Shown one piece after another: positions 41,714 through 51,717 of a stretch of 64,000 nucleotides of DNA. This DNA is from Sapria himalayana (Eukaryota; Streptophyta; Magnoliopsida; Malpighiales; Rafflesiaceae). Both the position numbers and the translations under genes were made by a program. The stretch lies in the NCBI GenBank assembly GCA_029783825.1, contig JAREIK010017835.1, positions 25,336 to 89,335 on the forward strand, written 5' to 3'. The stretch's first letter is position 1; every line of letters starts with the position of its first letter. The notes beneath the pieces are model-generated. The model was not told the DNA's origin, ran no database searches, and saw only the letters and a program-made list of their open reading frames with translations.

Positions 41714-44198
41714 ATAATTAAAATAATTTATTTTGTTCATCTCAACTCTAGAATGATTGCTAAAGCTCTAACCAAAATAATAGGAGATTTTACTTTATCT
41801 TTATTATGTCTCATCATATTTGATGTTGAATCACTAGACTATTAAAGGTAATTTGACTTATGTACGCTAACAGGCTAAACCAAAGTTGTACCCCTATGTG
41901 TTGAAATAGCTAGTTGTTGAGGATGCTATTTATATATATCAATGTAATTTCTTCTAAAATATCTCTCATGCACACACTCAAGGCAATTTTTTTAAAACAT
42001 AGTTCAATTCTAAAAAAATAACCACCTTGTAAACTATTAGAACAAACTAGCCCCATGGCGGTTTGAGAAGGGCAAGAGGTATGGGCTCTCTTTCATTCAA
42101 GAATCAAGAATTTATTTTATTGGCATGTCTAAACCATTTTTTATATCTTCATGGATATGAAAAGTATCATTTCTTTTTTTATATTAAATGAGTTATGTAC
42201 AAGCTCACAATACCCAAAAAGGAGTAAATGAATCATATTCAAATGTATAAAAGATTTTAATCATTGCTCTAAATATTAGTCTTGCATATTGACACTTGAG
42301 GTCACAAATCAAAGGAAAAAGCCATAGTGATATTTCCAATCGCAAGAATTTTAGCTTTAGAAATTATAAAGAGTAGTACTCGAGCTTTAACTATTTCTAG
42401 GGTCATGACTTTTGCTCTTGAGGAATGTCCAAAGTTACAATCATTCCTATTGCAATGACTTTGCAATATAAAGATAAAATGCACGAGCTATGGTCATATC
42501 CAATATTGTGACTCAGTATTATAGTGATTAAATATGTATTCATGATCATTCTTAGTGCCATAACAATATGTTCAACAGAGAGACACAAGTTATGGCATAT
42601 TCTCATCGATATGATTTTGTGTTCTAGATACAAAATATATAATCATGACCATTGCTAGTGCTAGAATAATCTAAATCAAGAAAGAGACTGAATCCATAAC
42701 TCACCCCTTGAGTCATGACTTTGTGTTACATATACAAAAAGAAAATATGTGACATTCCTAAAAGTTGTGAATTTTAATTTAAATTTAACACTTAGTCATT
42801 TGATTATAAAAGTGCAAAACATGAGATTTATGATTTAAGGTTTATGGGTTAGGGATATAGGTTATGGATTACAGTTTAGGATTTAAAGTTTTGGGTTTAT
42901 GGTTTTTTTTTGTTTTTGTTTTGGAAAATACACACTTTATTTATCATTTAGGCACACAACTTACAAGAGACTAAAAAGATGACTAATTTAGGCTAGCCCA
43001 CCAAATTGTATGCACCTTAATGATTCTATGCATAAAATCATTAAAAAACATAATGCCTAATAATTCCAAGCATACGAATACAACTAATATCATCTGGCAT
43101 TCCTGGACATCAGAGTTGGCATTGACTCATTATGCGCACTACGTCCTTTCCATTCGGATTTGTCCAATCCTTTTGGAGGAACCTGAATGATGCACCATAT
43201 TAAAACTATGCAAATATAAGATTGTGCATGTGTGTGACATGCAGCATCAAGCGTTTGCCTATGTCATTGCTATGCAATGGAATACATGTAGAACTGAATA
43301 CCCATAAATCCACAAGTCCATATCCACTGCACTTTGTCAATTCATTCTTACCTCTGAATTCCACATTCTTTTGCTCCAATAATCCTAAAAAAAGTATCTC
43401 TTGGGTTAGAATGCTTCCTCCTCAAGCTCCAAGAAGTGTCTGTATGTTGCACCGGAAAAATATCAAAAAATATGCATGCATCGATGTGCATGTGTGATGA
43501 GGTCCATCTCATAGTCTAATTATCTACGCATACAACCAAGCTAGAATACAAGTAAAATTACAAGATGCTATAAAGATCGGTATTCGACTTCCGGGAGTGT
43601 AGCATCGCCTAATGTGTATTTACAAAATGCATTAGTGGGACCCACTTAGAGATACTCATGGGTCCAGTTTCCCTCATTTCATGCTACATAGAGAACAGAC
43701 AAGATTGTGTATGTGAGTATGTCATGATCCGTCTCTAAAATTACATAGTGCATACAAAGTCTAAAATACAAATAAGACCTACAAACATAAACTACAAGTT
43801 TGAATCTTTTGCTCTCGTTTGGCTGATCTGGACTCCATTGCTTACTAGCACTGCTTGGTGATGCTTCGGATTTTGTCGGCTCTCCAATTAATCATGGATT
43901 ACCTACTAATCCTGTTGGGCGATGGTTTGGTGGCCCTCTATGCTGCCTGATATGGCTAGTGGTACCCACTCCTAGCTACTCCTGGGTTTACTCCCAACAA
44001 CTTTGCTCGGTCTCGTCAGTTGTCTGAATGTTATCATCCCGGCTTGCTAGCGGGGCCCTCTACAAGCTGGTGGCCCATACTTCTGGCTGCTTCTAGGACT
44101 CGCTGTCCCCTCTAAATGCCACACCAAAATTGACAAAAATATTTGCACGTGTGTACTTTGGTCCATCACTATGTGTGTGTGGTGCAGTAGTATCAGGG
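41714..44198 (+). repeat. interspersed 2.5-kb module, copy 4
   Basis: Full-length copy, about 2,485 bp. The telomere-like tract is at 42827-42902, the T tract at 42903-42922, and TTTATT (complement of AATAAA) lies just after. The intron-like segment on the minus strand is 43183-43351 with the best donor of the five copies (AG|GTAAGA). ORFs at 42302-42484 and 42403-42633 (minus) and 43222-43497 (plus) are unrecognised. Confidence 0.85.
42827..42902 (+). repeat. degenerate telomere-like heptamer tract, module copy 4
   Basis: 76 bp in register 7 with one 6-mer at the seventh unit. The units are more decayed than in copy 3 (for example gttaggg, atatagg, ttttggg). Confidence 0.75.
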
Positions 44199-45136
44199 TT
44201 CAGGAGTTTAGTAATTTAAGTATTTAGGTATTTTGTAGTTTATAGGTTTTATTAAAATAATTAAATAACAAAAAAAAATTTATGATTTTTTCTTATTTTC
44301 AAGGTTATAACCATTGAAAATATTATAATTTTTAATTTTTTTTCAAATGTTAATACGATATTTAATTATAATAATCATAAAAATTAAATATCATGTAAAT
44401 TCAATATAAATACTTTTATTGATTGATATTATAATACTAATCATAAAATAGATTAATAAACTATTATTAATAAGAAAGATATTAATTAAAATTTATTTGC
44501 AAAACCTAAAATGATTCAAAATCAAAGTAAAATATATCACTAAATAATAATTTTTTATTTTTAAATTTTTGATTCTTTTTATGAGCTTATAAATTTTTTT
44601 GACGAAGATAAATTATTTAAATTATATTTGTCTCATTCATAATTTTATTTTGCAATAAATATTTCAATAAAAATAAACTAATAAAAAATTAAAATGAATA
44701 TTAAAATTAAAATGAATATAAATAAAATTGAGATTTATGATTAATTATTTAGGGAATACTAGTTTAATGGTTTAAGTATTTAGGAGTTTATGAGTTTAGT
44801 TATTTAAGTGTTTAGGCATTTAGTAGTTTATATGTTTTATTTTAATGATGAAATAACAAAATAATTATTTTTCAAATTTTTTATCAATTTTGAAGGTTAT
44901 AACCTTTATAAATATAATAATTTTTAATTTTTTTTCAAATGTGAATACAATATTTAGTTATAATAAACTTAATAATTATAAATCATGTAAATTAAAAATA
45001 AACAATTTTATTGATAGATATTAATAAACTAAATATAAATATAAATATAATAATGATCAAAAAATAAATTAATAAACTAATATTTATTGATAGATATTTA
45101 TATATTATTTATAAATACTTAAACCTTTAAAGATGG

Positions 45137-45223
45137 TTTAAATGTTTAAGTATTTAAGGGTTTTGGCATTTTGGAGTTTAATGATTTAAGCATTTAGGAA
45201 TTAGTAATATATAGGTTTTATAT
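45137..45223 (+). repeat. 8-nt telomere-like block, 11 units (after module copy 4)
   Basis: 87 bp. The ninth unit is the 7-mer ttagtaa, the same shortening as after copy 1 (10491-10497), which links these two higher-order copies. Confidence 0.85.
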
Positions 45224-46538
45224 AAACAATAAAATAACAAAAAATTTATTTTTGTTATTTTATCTCATTTTTAAAGATAATAACCTTTAAAAATATAATA
45301 ATTTTTAAATTATTTTGAAATGTAAATATAATATTTAGTGATAATAATCTTTATAATTATATATCTTGTAAATTCAATATAAATAATTTTATTGATAAAT
45401 ATTCTAATAATGATCAAAAAGTAAATTAATAATCTATTATTAATAAGATATATATCAATTAAAATATAATTATAAAATCTAAACTGATTTAGAAGCAAAG
45501 CAAAATATATTACTATATAATAATTTTTTGTTTAGATATATTTTTTCTTTTAAAAAGATTATCTATAATTTTTTATGAAAAATAATATATATAAATTATA
45601 TTTGTCTAACTCAATTTATTTTGTAATTAATATTTATATATAAATAAACAAATAAATAATTAAAATTAATATTTATAATTATAATGAAAAAAAAATAAGA
45701 TTTTTTATTTATTATTTAGGGATACTGGTTTAATTTAAATTAGATCTATCTCATTAATAATTTATTTTGTAATTAATATTTCTATAAAAATAAAGTGATA
45801 AATAATTAAAATAAAAATACAAAATTATACTGAATAAAAATTAATATGAGATTTATTATTTATTATTAATGTATACTAGTTTAATGGTTTAAGTATTTTG
45901 AGGTTTTGTCGTTTATGAGTTTAGCAATTTATGGTGTTATGCTTTTAGTGGTTTATAGGTTTTATTTAAAAAAATAAAATAACAAAAAAAAATTCCTATA
46001 ATTTTTTATCATTTTCATAGGTTATAACATTTGAAAATATAATAAAATTTAAATTTTTTTGAAATTTTAATACAATATTTTGTTATAATAATATTAATAA
46101 TTATATGTCATATAAATTTAATATAAATAATTTTCTTGATATATATTATAATAATGATCAAAAATTAAATTTATAAACTATTAATATTACGATAGATATT
46201 AATTAAAAAATATTTACAAAACCCAAATTGATTCAAAATTAAAGTAACTTATATTACTTGATAATAATTTTTAATTTTTAAATGTATACTTCTTTTATAA
46301 ACGTATATTTATATTATGTAAATAATATATTATTCAAATTATATTTGTCCCTCTCAATTTAATTTTTCATAAATATTTCTAAATAAATACACTAATAAAT
46401 AATTAAAATGAATATTTAAAAATATAATAAATAGCAATAAAGATTAGATTTATTAATTATTAAGTAGTATTTAATAGTTTAATGGTTTATGTATTTAGGC
46501 ATTACAGGGTTTAAGAGTTTATTGATTTAACTTTATAT

Positions 46539-46546
46539 GCATTTAG
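46539..46546 (+). repeat. 8-bp target-site duplication, left of the hAT element
   Basis: gcatttag, identical to 49427-49434. It lies in a satellite 8-nt block whose empty form reads tatgcatttagtgg. Confidence 0.95.
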
Positions 46547-46748
46547 TAGGGCTACTCACGGGACTCTAAGAAGTCACGACCCGACCCGAAGTTTTGTCCC
46601 GAAAGCATCGGGACTGAGAAAATCTGTTAACTTTGACTTTTCCCATCTCATTCTCTCACGTATTTTTTCTTTTGGGATGGTTCTACATCTTAAAAAATAT
46701 CCATCCCGAGAACCATCCCATCCTAAAAAACCGATACTAGAACCAGGA

Positions 46749-46763
46749 ATATATATATATATA
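46749..46763 (+). promoter_or_regulatory. possible TATA region of the hAT transposase
   Basis: An alternating (AT)n run about 200 bp inside the left terminus and 360 bp upstream of the first transposase ATG is the only TATA-like signal between the end and the reading frame. It is weak evidence because the surrounding DNA is A+T-rich. Confidence 0.3.
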
Positions 46764-47125
46764 ACATGAAGATACCACCAATTTCACTACTGCCCATCCA
46801 ATTCCGACGCACCTATTGCTGTTCCGACGAGTTCCAGGCCACCTCATGGTGTTCCAGTCATGTTTAGTAATGTCCAGCCCTTGTCCGTCGCACTTCTGGT
46901 TGCCTCAACCGTGTCTTAGATGCCACCAGCCTTTTGGTTTGTTTTTCTGATGAGAATTGAGTGATTAATTAGTATTATTATGTGTCTCAGTCAGTTTTGT
47001 TGAGTATTGGTTGTGGTGTTGTGGTTTGGCCGAATGAGTGGGCTGAATGTGTTACAATCAGTTTTGTAGAGCTTGCTTGTTTGAAATATTTATATTTATT
47101 TATGCTTAACATATCATATTAATTA

Positions 47126-48282
47126 ATGGCAAAGCAGATGGCACAATCCAGCGGTAAACGAAAAATATAATAAATTGAAGATGATCACATCTCAAATGTT
47201 CAAAGTACTGGTAAATCCAATCATCATCCTTTCACGAACCCTCCTATTGTTACGGCAGGTTATTCAATTCCAATTATAAAAGAAAGTCAATGTACATTTA
47301 AACCTCAAGCTCATAAAAAGTGTATGTCTACCGCTTGGGAAACTTCTGAGATATTAGTTGATTCAGAGAGAAATGAAACTTGTAGGGTAGCTTGTATATG
47401 GTGTAGGAAAGAATACTTGGCAAAAAGTGATCAAGATACTACGGGTTTATGGAAATACTTCAGAAAGACTTGTATGAAATTTCCACACAAAAAAGAATTA
47501 ATAGAAGCTCACAAAGGTAAAGACAGGTCACAATCTTTGTTGAGTTTCACTAAAGGTACTAGTTCAACGGATAACAAATTAACTTGTTGGCAATTTGATC
47601 AACAACTAGTAAGGGAGGATTTGGTGAAAATGATCATAAAAGATGAATTGCCTTTTTGTTTTGTTGAGAGGGATGAGTTTAAGGAGTTTTGTGAAGTTAG
47701 TGTGCCTCAATTTAAAATTCCCTCTAGGCACTCTATATTGAGGGATTTTTTTTCTTTGTTTGTGAAGGAAAAGAAAAAATTATTTGATAGCATATCATCT
47801 CATTATTGTAGAGTTTCATTAACTACCGACACTTGGACTAGCATTCAAAATTTGTCTTATATATGTTTGACTGTTCATTTCATTGATTCTTAATGGAATA
47901 TGCATAAAGGGCTTTTGAACTTTTGTGTAATTAAAGTCATTCTTGAGTTAATATTAGAAATGATATTGAGTTTTGCATGAATGAATGGGGTTTGAGAAAG
48001 TCGATGTTCATTACTATTGACAATGCATCAAATAATTATGTTGCAGTTGAACAAATGAAAAAAAGGCTTGTGAAGAAAAGTGTTGTACCTTTGAGAGGTG
48101 AGCATTTTCATAAGAGATGTTGTGCTCATATCCAAAACTTAATTGTCAGAGATGGCATTGTAGTAGTTGAGGGTGCTATTCAAAAAATTAGAGGAGTGGT
48201 GAAATATTCGAGGAGCAGTACTAAAAGATTAGATATGTTTAAGTTATGTGTTGAAGAAGCAAACTTGACATATGGATCTTAA
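47126..48282 (+). pseudogene. hAT transposase pseudogene (BED finger + RNase H-like fold, truncated)
   Basis: This is the relic of the enzyme that cuts and joins hAT element ends in the nucleus. The start at 47126 (MAKQMAQSSGKRK) is in frame with the main block but is cut by two adjacent TAA codons at 47168-47173. The frame then stays open to 47893. The BED zinc-finger region shows CIWC (about 47392-47403) and a distal Cys in LWKYFRKTC, but the usual finger His appears replaced by Tyr/Phe. The first catalytic Asp of the RNase H-like fold is visible in LTTDTWTS (about 47818-47841). A TAA at 47891-47893 is followed by a frameshift. The second block (47977-48282) holds the second Asp in FITIDNASNN and the conserved FHKRCCAHIQNLIV. 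The frame ends at 48280, and the last catalytic Glu and the hATC dimerisation domain are missing, displaced by a microsatellite. Full-length hAT transposases are usually 600-800 residues. Confidence 0.9.
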
Positions 48283-48304
48283 TTGCAATTATCCATTTAT
48301 ATAA

Positions 48305-48602
48305 CCATATATCTATCTCTCCTTTTATTTGTCTTTTATATCTTTATTATTATTTGTCTGTCTATTTGAATATTTATTTGTCTTTCTTTCTGTCTATCTA
48401 TCTATCTATCTTTCTGTCTGTCTGTCTATTTATTTGTCTATCTATTTGTCTTTATATATGTATCTCTCTCTATTCGTATATGTATCTATCTATCTATAAG
48501 TGTGTTTATATGTCTATCTATCTATTTATCTATATGTTTATCTTTCTATATATCTATCAAAATGTCTGTCAATCTGTCAATCAATCAATCAATATATCTA
48601 TA
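48305..48602 (+). repeat. TCTA/TCTG/TTTA-type tetranucleotide microsatellite
   Basis: About 300 bp of imperfect TCTA, TCTG and TTTG runs, ending with tcaatcaatcaatc. It starts about 20 bp after the last transposase codon, where the rest of the transposase would be expected. The 87-codon Tyr/Ser/Leu-rich ORF at 48354-48617 is a by-product of the repeat. Confidence 0.9.
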
Positions 48603-49426
48603 ATATTAAATTTATAAGGTAATATTTTGTTTTTTTATTACTCTTTCATCTTAGAAATTTATGTCTACAATATTAACACGTTTTCATCATTGGTTGTCCT
48701 TCTACAGTGGAGGAAGAAAAGGGAGGAGTTGTAGAAGAGATATTTATTTAGGTTTGGATTTTCATTGCTATTCCGGGACGGACCTTTGAAATGATTATTA
48801 TCATGGTTGTTATTAGTTGTATTTTTTTGTTATATTAAGCTGCCTAATTTTAGCGATTACTTAAGTAGTAATTGATGCTACCAATGTTTGTGGTCATCTT
48901 TAGCTATTCCTTAATATTTTAAGTAATTGTTTAAAAAATGTAGTATTTCTATTATGGTTAACTTTCACTTGGCTGAACAAAGCCAACTTATGAAAAAACA
49001 AAGATCCAAATTAAGCACACATCTCTGTCCTGTTCTATTTAACATTTCTATCCTTTTCTACACATCAAAACTTTTGACAAGGTAATGGAATTTGTTTGTG
49101 GTATTCAGCTGATTTGACAAAAAAAATTGGCCCAATTTGAGTTTGAAAGATACATAATTAAGGAATGATAAATGGTATAACAAAAGGTTTCGATATGAAC
49201 TAACTTGGCCAGTTTGAAGAAAATAAATTGAAAAAAAAATCACCGAACTCTGTTCCGTCCTGGGATCGTTATCTCCTACCAAAATCCCTGATCTCCATCC
49301 CATCCCATCCGATATTTTCAAACTATGGGATGAGTCAGGATCTTCAAAAAAAATCTCCGAACTATGGGAAGTGACTGGAGATTTGTAATCCCCATCCCGT
49401 CACGTCCTGTCCCTTGAGCACCCCTA
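48603..49426 (+). other. non-coding right part of the hAT element
   Basis: No transposase similarity was found. From about 49255 it carries catccc-rich subterminal sequence leading to the right terminus. The minus-strand ORF 49058-49321 covers this subterminal DNA and is not a plausible gene. Confidence 0.6.
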
Positions 49427-49434
49427 GCATTTAG
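49427..49434 (+). repeat. 8-bp target-site duplication, right of the hAT element
   Basis: gcatttag, identical to 46539-46546. Confidence 0.95.
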
Positions 49435-49494
49435 TGGTTTATAGGTTTTATTTTAAAAATAAAATAACAAAAAATTTATTTTTATTATTTTTTG

Positions 49495-49526
49495 ATATCT
49501 TCAAAGGTTATAACCTTTGAAGATAT
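49495..49526. repeat. 32-bp perfect palindrome with paired substitutions
   Basis: Half-site ATATCTTCAAAGGTTA followed by its exact reverse complement. Compared with the 32-bp core at 11896-11927, the left arm has T to C and the right arm has the complementary A to G at the mirror position. Symmetry is complete despite two changes. Confidence 0.88.
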
Positions 49527-51717
49527 AATAATTTTTAAATTTTTTTCAAATGTGAATACAAAATTTAGTTATACTAATCATTATATTTATATATTATATA
49601 AATTCAATATAAACAATTTTATTGATAAATATTCTAATAATAAACAAAAAATAAATTAATAATCAATTAAAAATAAGATAGGTATTAATTAAAATATAAT
49701 TACAAAACTTAAAATGATTGAGAAGCAAAGAAAAATATATTACTATATAATAATTTTTTGTTTTTGAATTTTTTTTTATAAAGTTTGTCTATATTTTTTT
49801 GATTAAAAATAATTTATATAAATTATATTTTCTAACTCATAATTTATTTTGTAATTAATATTTATATATAAATAAACAAATAAATAATTAAAATGAATAT
49901 TTAAAATTATATTTTAAAAATGAGATTTATTTTTTTTTTATTTTTTATTTAGGGATACCGGTTTAATTTAAATTAGATCCGTCTCACTAATAATTTATTT
50001 TTTACTTAATATTTCTATAAAAATAAACTAATAAATAATTAAATTAAAAATTTAAAATTATATTGAATAAAAATTAAAATGAGATTTATGAATTATTATT
50101 AATGTATACCAGTTTAATATTTTAAGTATTTAGAGGTATTTTCGTTTATGACTTTAGCGATTTATGTTTTTAGGAATTTAGTGGTTTATAGGTTTTATTT
50201 TAATAATGAAATAAACAAAAAAATATTTTTGATATTTTTTAACATTTTCTAAGGTTATAACCTTAAAAATATAATTATTTTAAAATTTTTAAAAAATGTG
50301 AATACAATATTTAGTAATAATAATCATTATAATTATATATAATATAAACTAAATATAAAGAATTTTATTGATAGATATGATATCAATTATCAAAAAATAA
50401 ATTAATATATTATATTAATATGATAGATATAAATTAAAATATAATTGTAAAACCTAAAAATATTCAAAATCCAAGTAAAATTTATTATTAAATAATAATT
50501 TTTTTTTAGTTTTTGCTTCTTTTTATAACTTATATTTTTTTTGATGAAAAATAAATTATTTAAATTATATTTAAGGTTTATGAGTTAAAATTTATAAGTA
50601 TTTAGAGGCTTTTGTGTTTAGGAGTTTATAGATTTAAGTGTTTAGGTATTTAGTGGTGTCTAAGGTTTATTTAAACAATGATATAACAAAAAATTTATTT
50701 TTATTTATTTTTATAATTTTCAAACGTTATAACCTTTGAAAATATAAAAATTTCTAAATTTTTTTCAAATGTAAATATAATATTTAGTTATAATAATCTT
50801 AATAAATATAAGTCATTTAAACTCAATATAAATAATCACATAGCTAGATATTATAATAATGATCAATAAATAAATTAATAAACTATTATTAATAAGATAG
50901 ATATTATTTAAAATATATATTCAAAATCTAAATTTATTCAAAATCAAATTATATATTACTAAATAATAATTTTTTTTTAATATTTTGCTTTTTTATAAGT
51001 TTATATTTTTGTTATTAAAAATAAATTATTTAAATTATATTTGTCTTCCTCATAAATTTTTTTGTAATTTATAATTCTATAAAAATAAACTATTAATAAT
51101 TAGAATAAATATTTAAAATTAGAATGTATACTAATAAAATTGAGATTTATTATTTATTATTCAGGGTATACAGTTTTAATGGTTTAGGTATTTAGGTGTT
51201 TTGGGGTTTATTGATTTAAGTGTTTATGCCTTTAGTGATTTATAGTTTTTATTTAAAGAATGAAAAAACAAAAAATTAAATTTTTTGTTTATTTTTAAAT
51301 TTTTGAAGGTTATAACCTTTGAAAATATAATAATTTTTAATTTTTTTTAAATTTGAATATAATATTTAGTTATAATAATCTTAATAATTATATATAATTT
51401 AAACTCAATATAATAATTTTATTAATAGATATTATAATAATGATCAATAAATAATTAATAAACTATTATTAAAAAGAATGATAAAAATTTTAATTTAAAT
51501 GCAAAATCTAAAATGATACAAAATCAAAATAAAATATTTTACTAAATAATAAATTTTTGTTTTTAAAATTGTGCCAATTTATATAAGCTTATATTTTATT
51601 TGATGAAATATAAATTATTTAAATTATATCTGTCCCACTAACAATTTATTTTGTAATTAATATTTTTATTAAAAAAAACTGATAAATAATTAATATAAAA
51701 ATTAAAAATATACTGAA

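Larger units (their letters stand above)
44199..46546 (+). repeat. satellite array, forward orientation, segment 8
   Basis: About 2.35 kb of monomers from module copy 4 to the hAT insertion. It includes the shortened ctaaatataa monomer with an 11-unit block (45137-45223) and a truncated unit near 45720. The hAT element interrupts the last monomer inside its 8-nt block. Confidence 0.9.
46547..49426 (+). mobile_element. hAT-family DNA transposon, 2,880 bp, inactive
   Basis: Left end TAGGGCTACTCACGGGAC and inverted right end TAGGGGTGCTCAAGGGAC agree at 15 of 18 positions. The flanks are a perfect 8-bp duplication (gcatttag), the hallmark of hAT insertion. Subterminal sequence on both sides is rich in short ccatccc/gggatgg and cccgacc-type motifs (46570-46735 and 49255-49415), as in plant hAT elements. 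Inside is a damaged transposase with BED-finger and RNase H-like parts (47126-48282), a tetranucleotide microsatellite (48305-48602), and about 0.8 kb with no recognised coding content. The element inserted after the satellite monomer had formed. It cannot mobilise itself because the transposase is broken and lacks its C-terminal dimerisation region, although the ends could still be substrates for a related transposase. Confidence 0.95.
49427..51717 (+). repeat. satellite array, forward orientation, segment 9
   Basis: Begins with the right target duplication (49427-49434) and resumes the interrupted 8-nt block (gcatttagtggtttatagg). It contains the compensated palindrome at 49495-49526, a truncated unit near 49960, and a monomer near 51170 beginning attcagggtatac that matches types near 361 and 60160. 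No genes are seen. Confidence 0.9.

Noticed and set aside
48354..48617. 87-codon Tyr/Ser/Leu-rich ORF
   Set aside because: It is a direct translation of the TCTA/TCTG-type microsatellite.
49058..49321. Minus-strand 87-codon ORF in the right part of the hAT element
   Set aside because: It covers non-coding and subterminal catccc-rich sequence, has no domain, and is antisense to the transposase.
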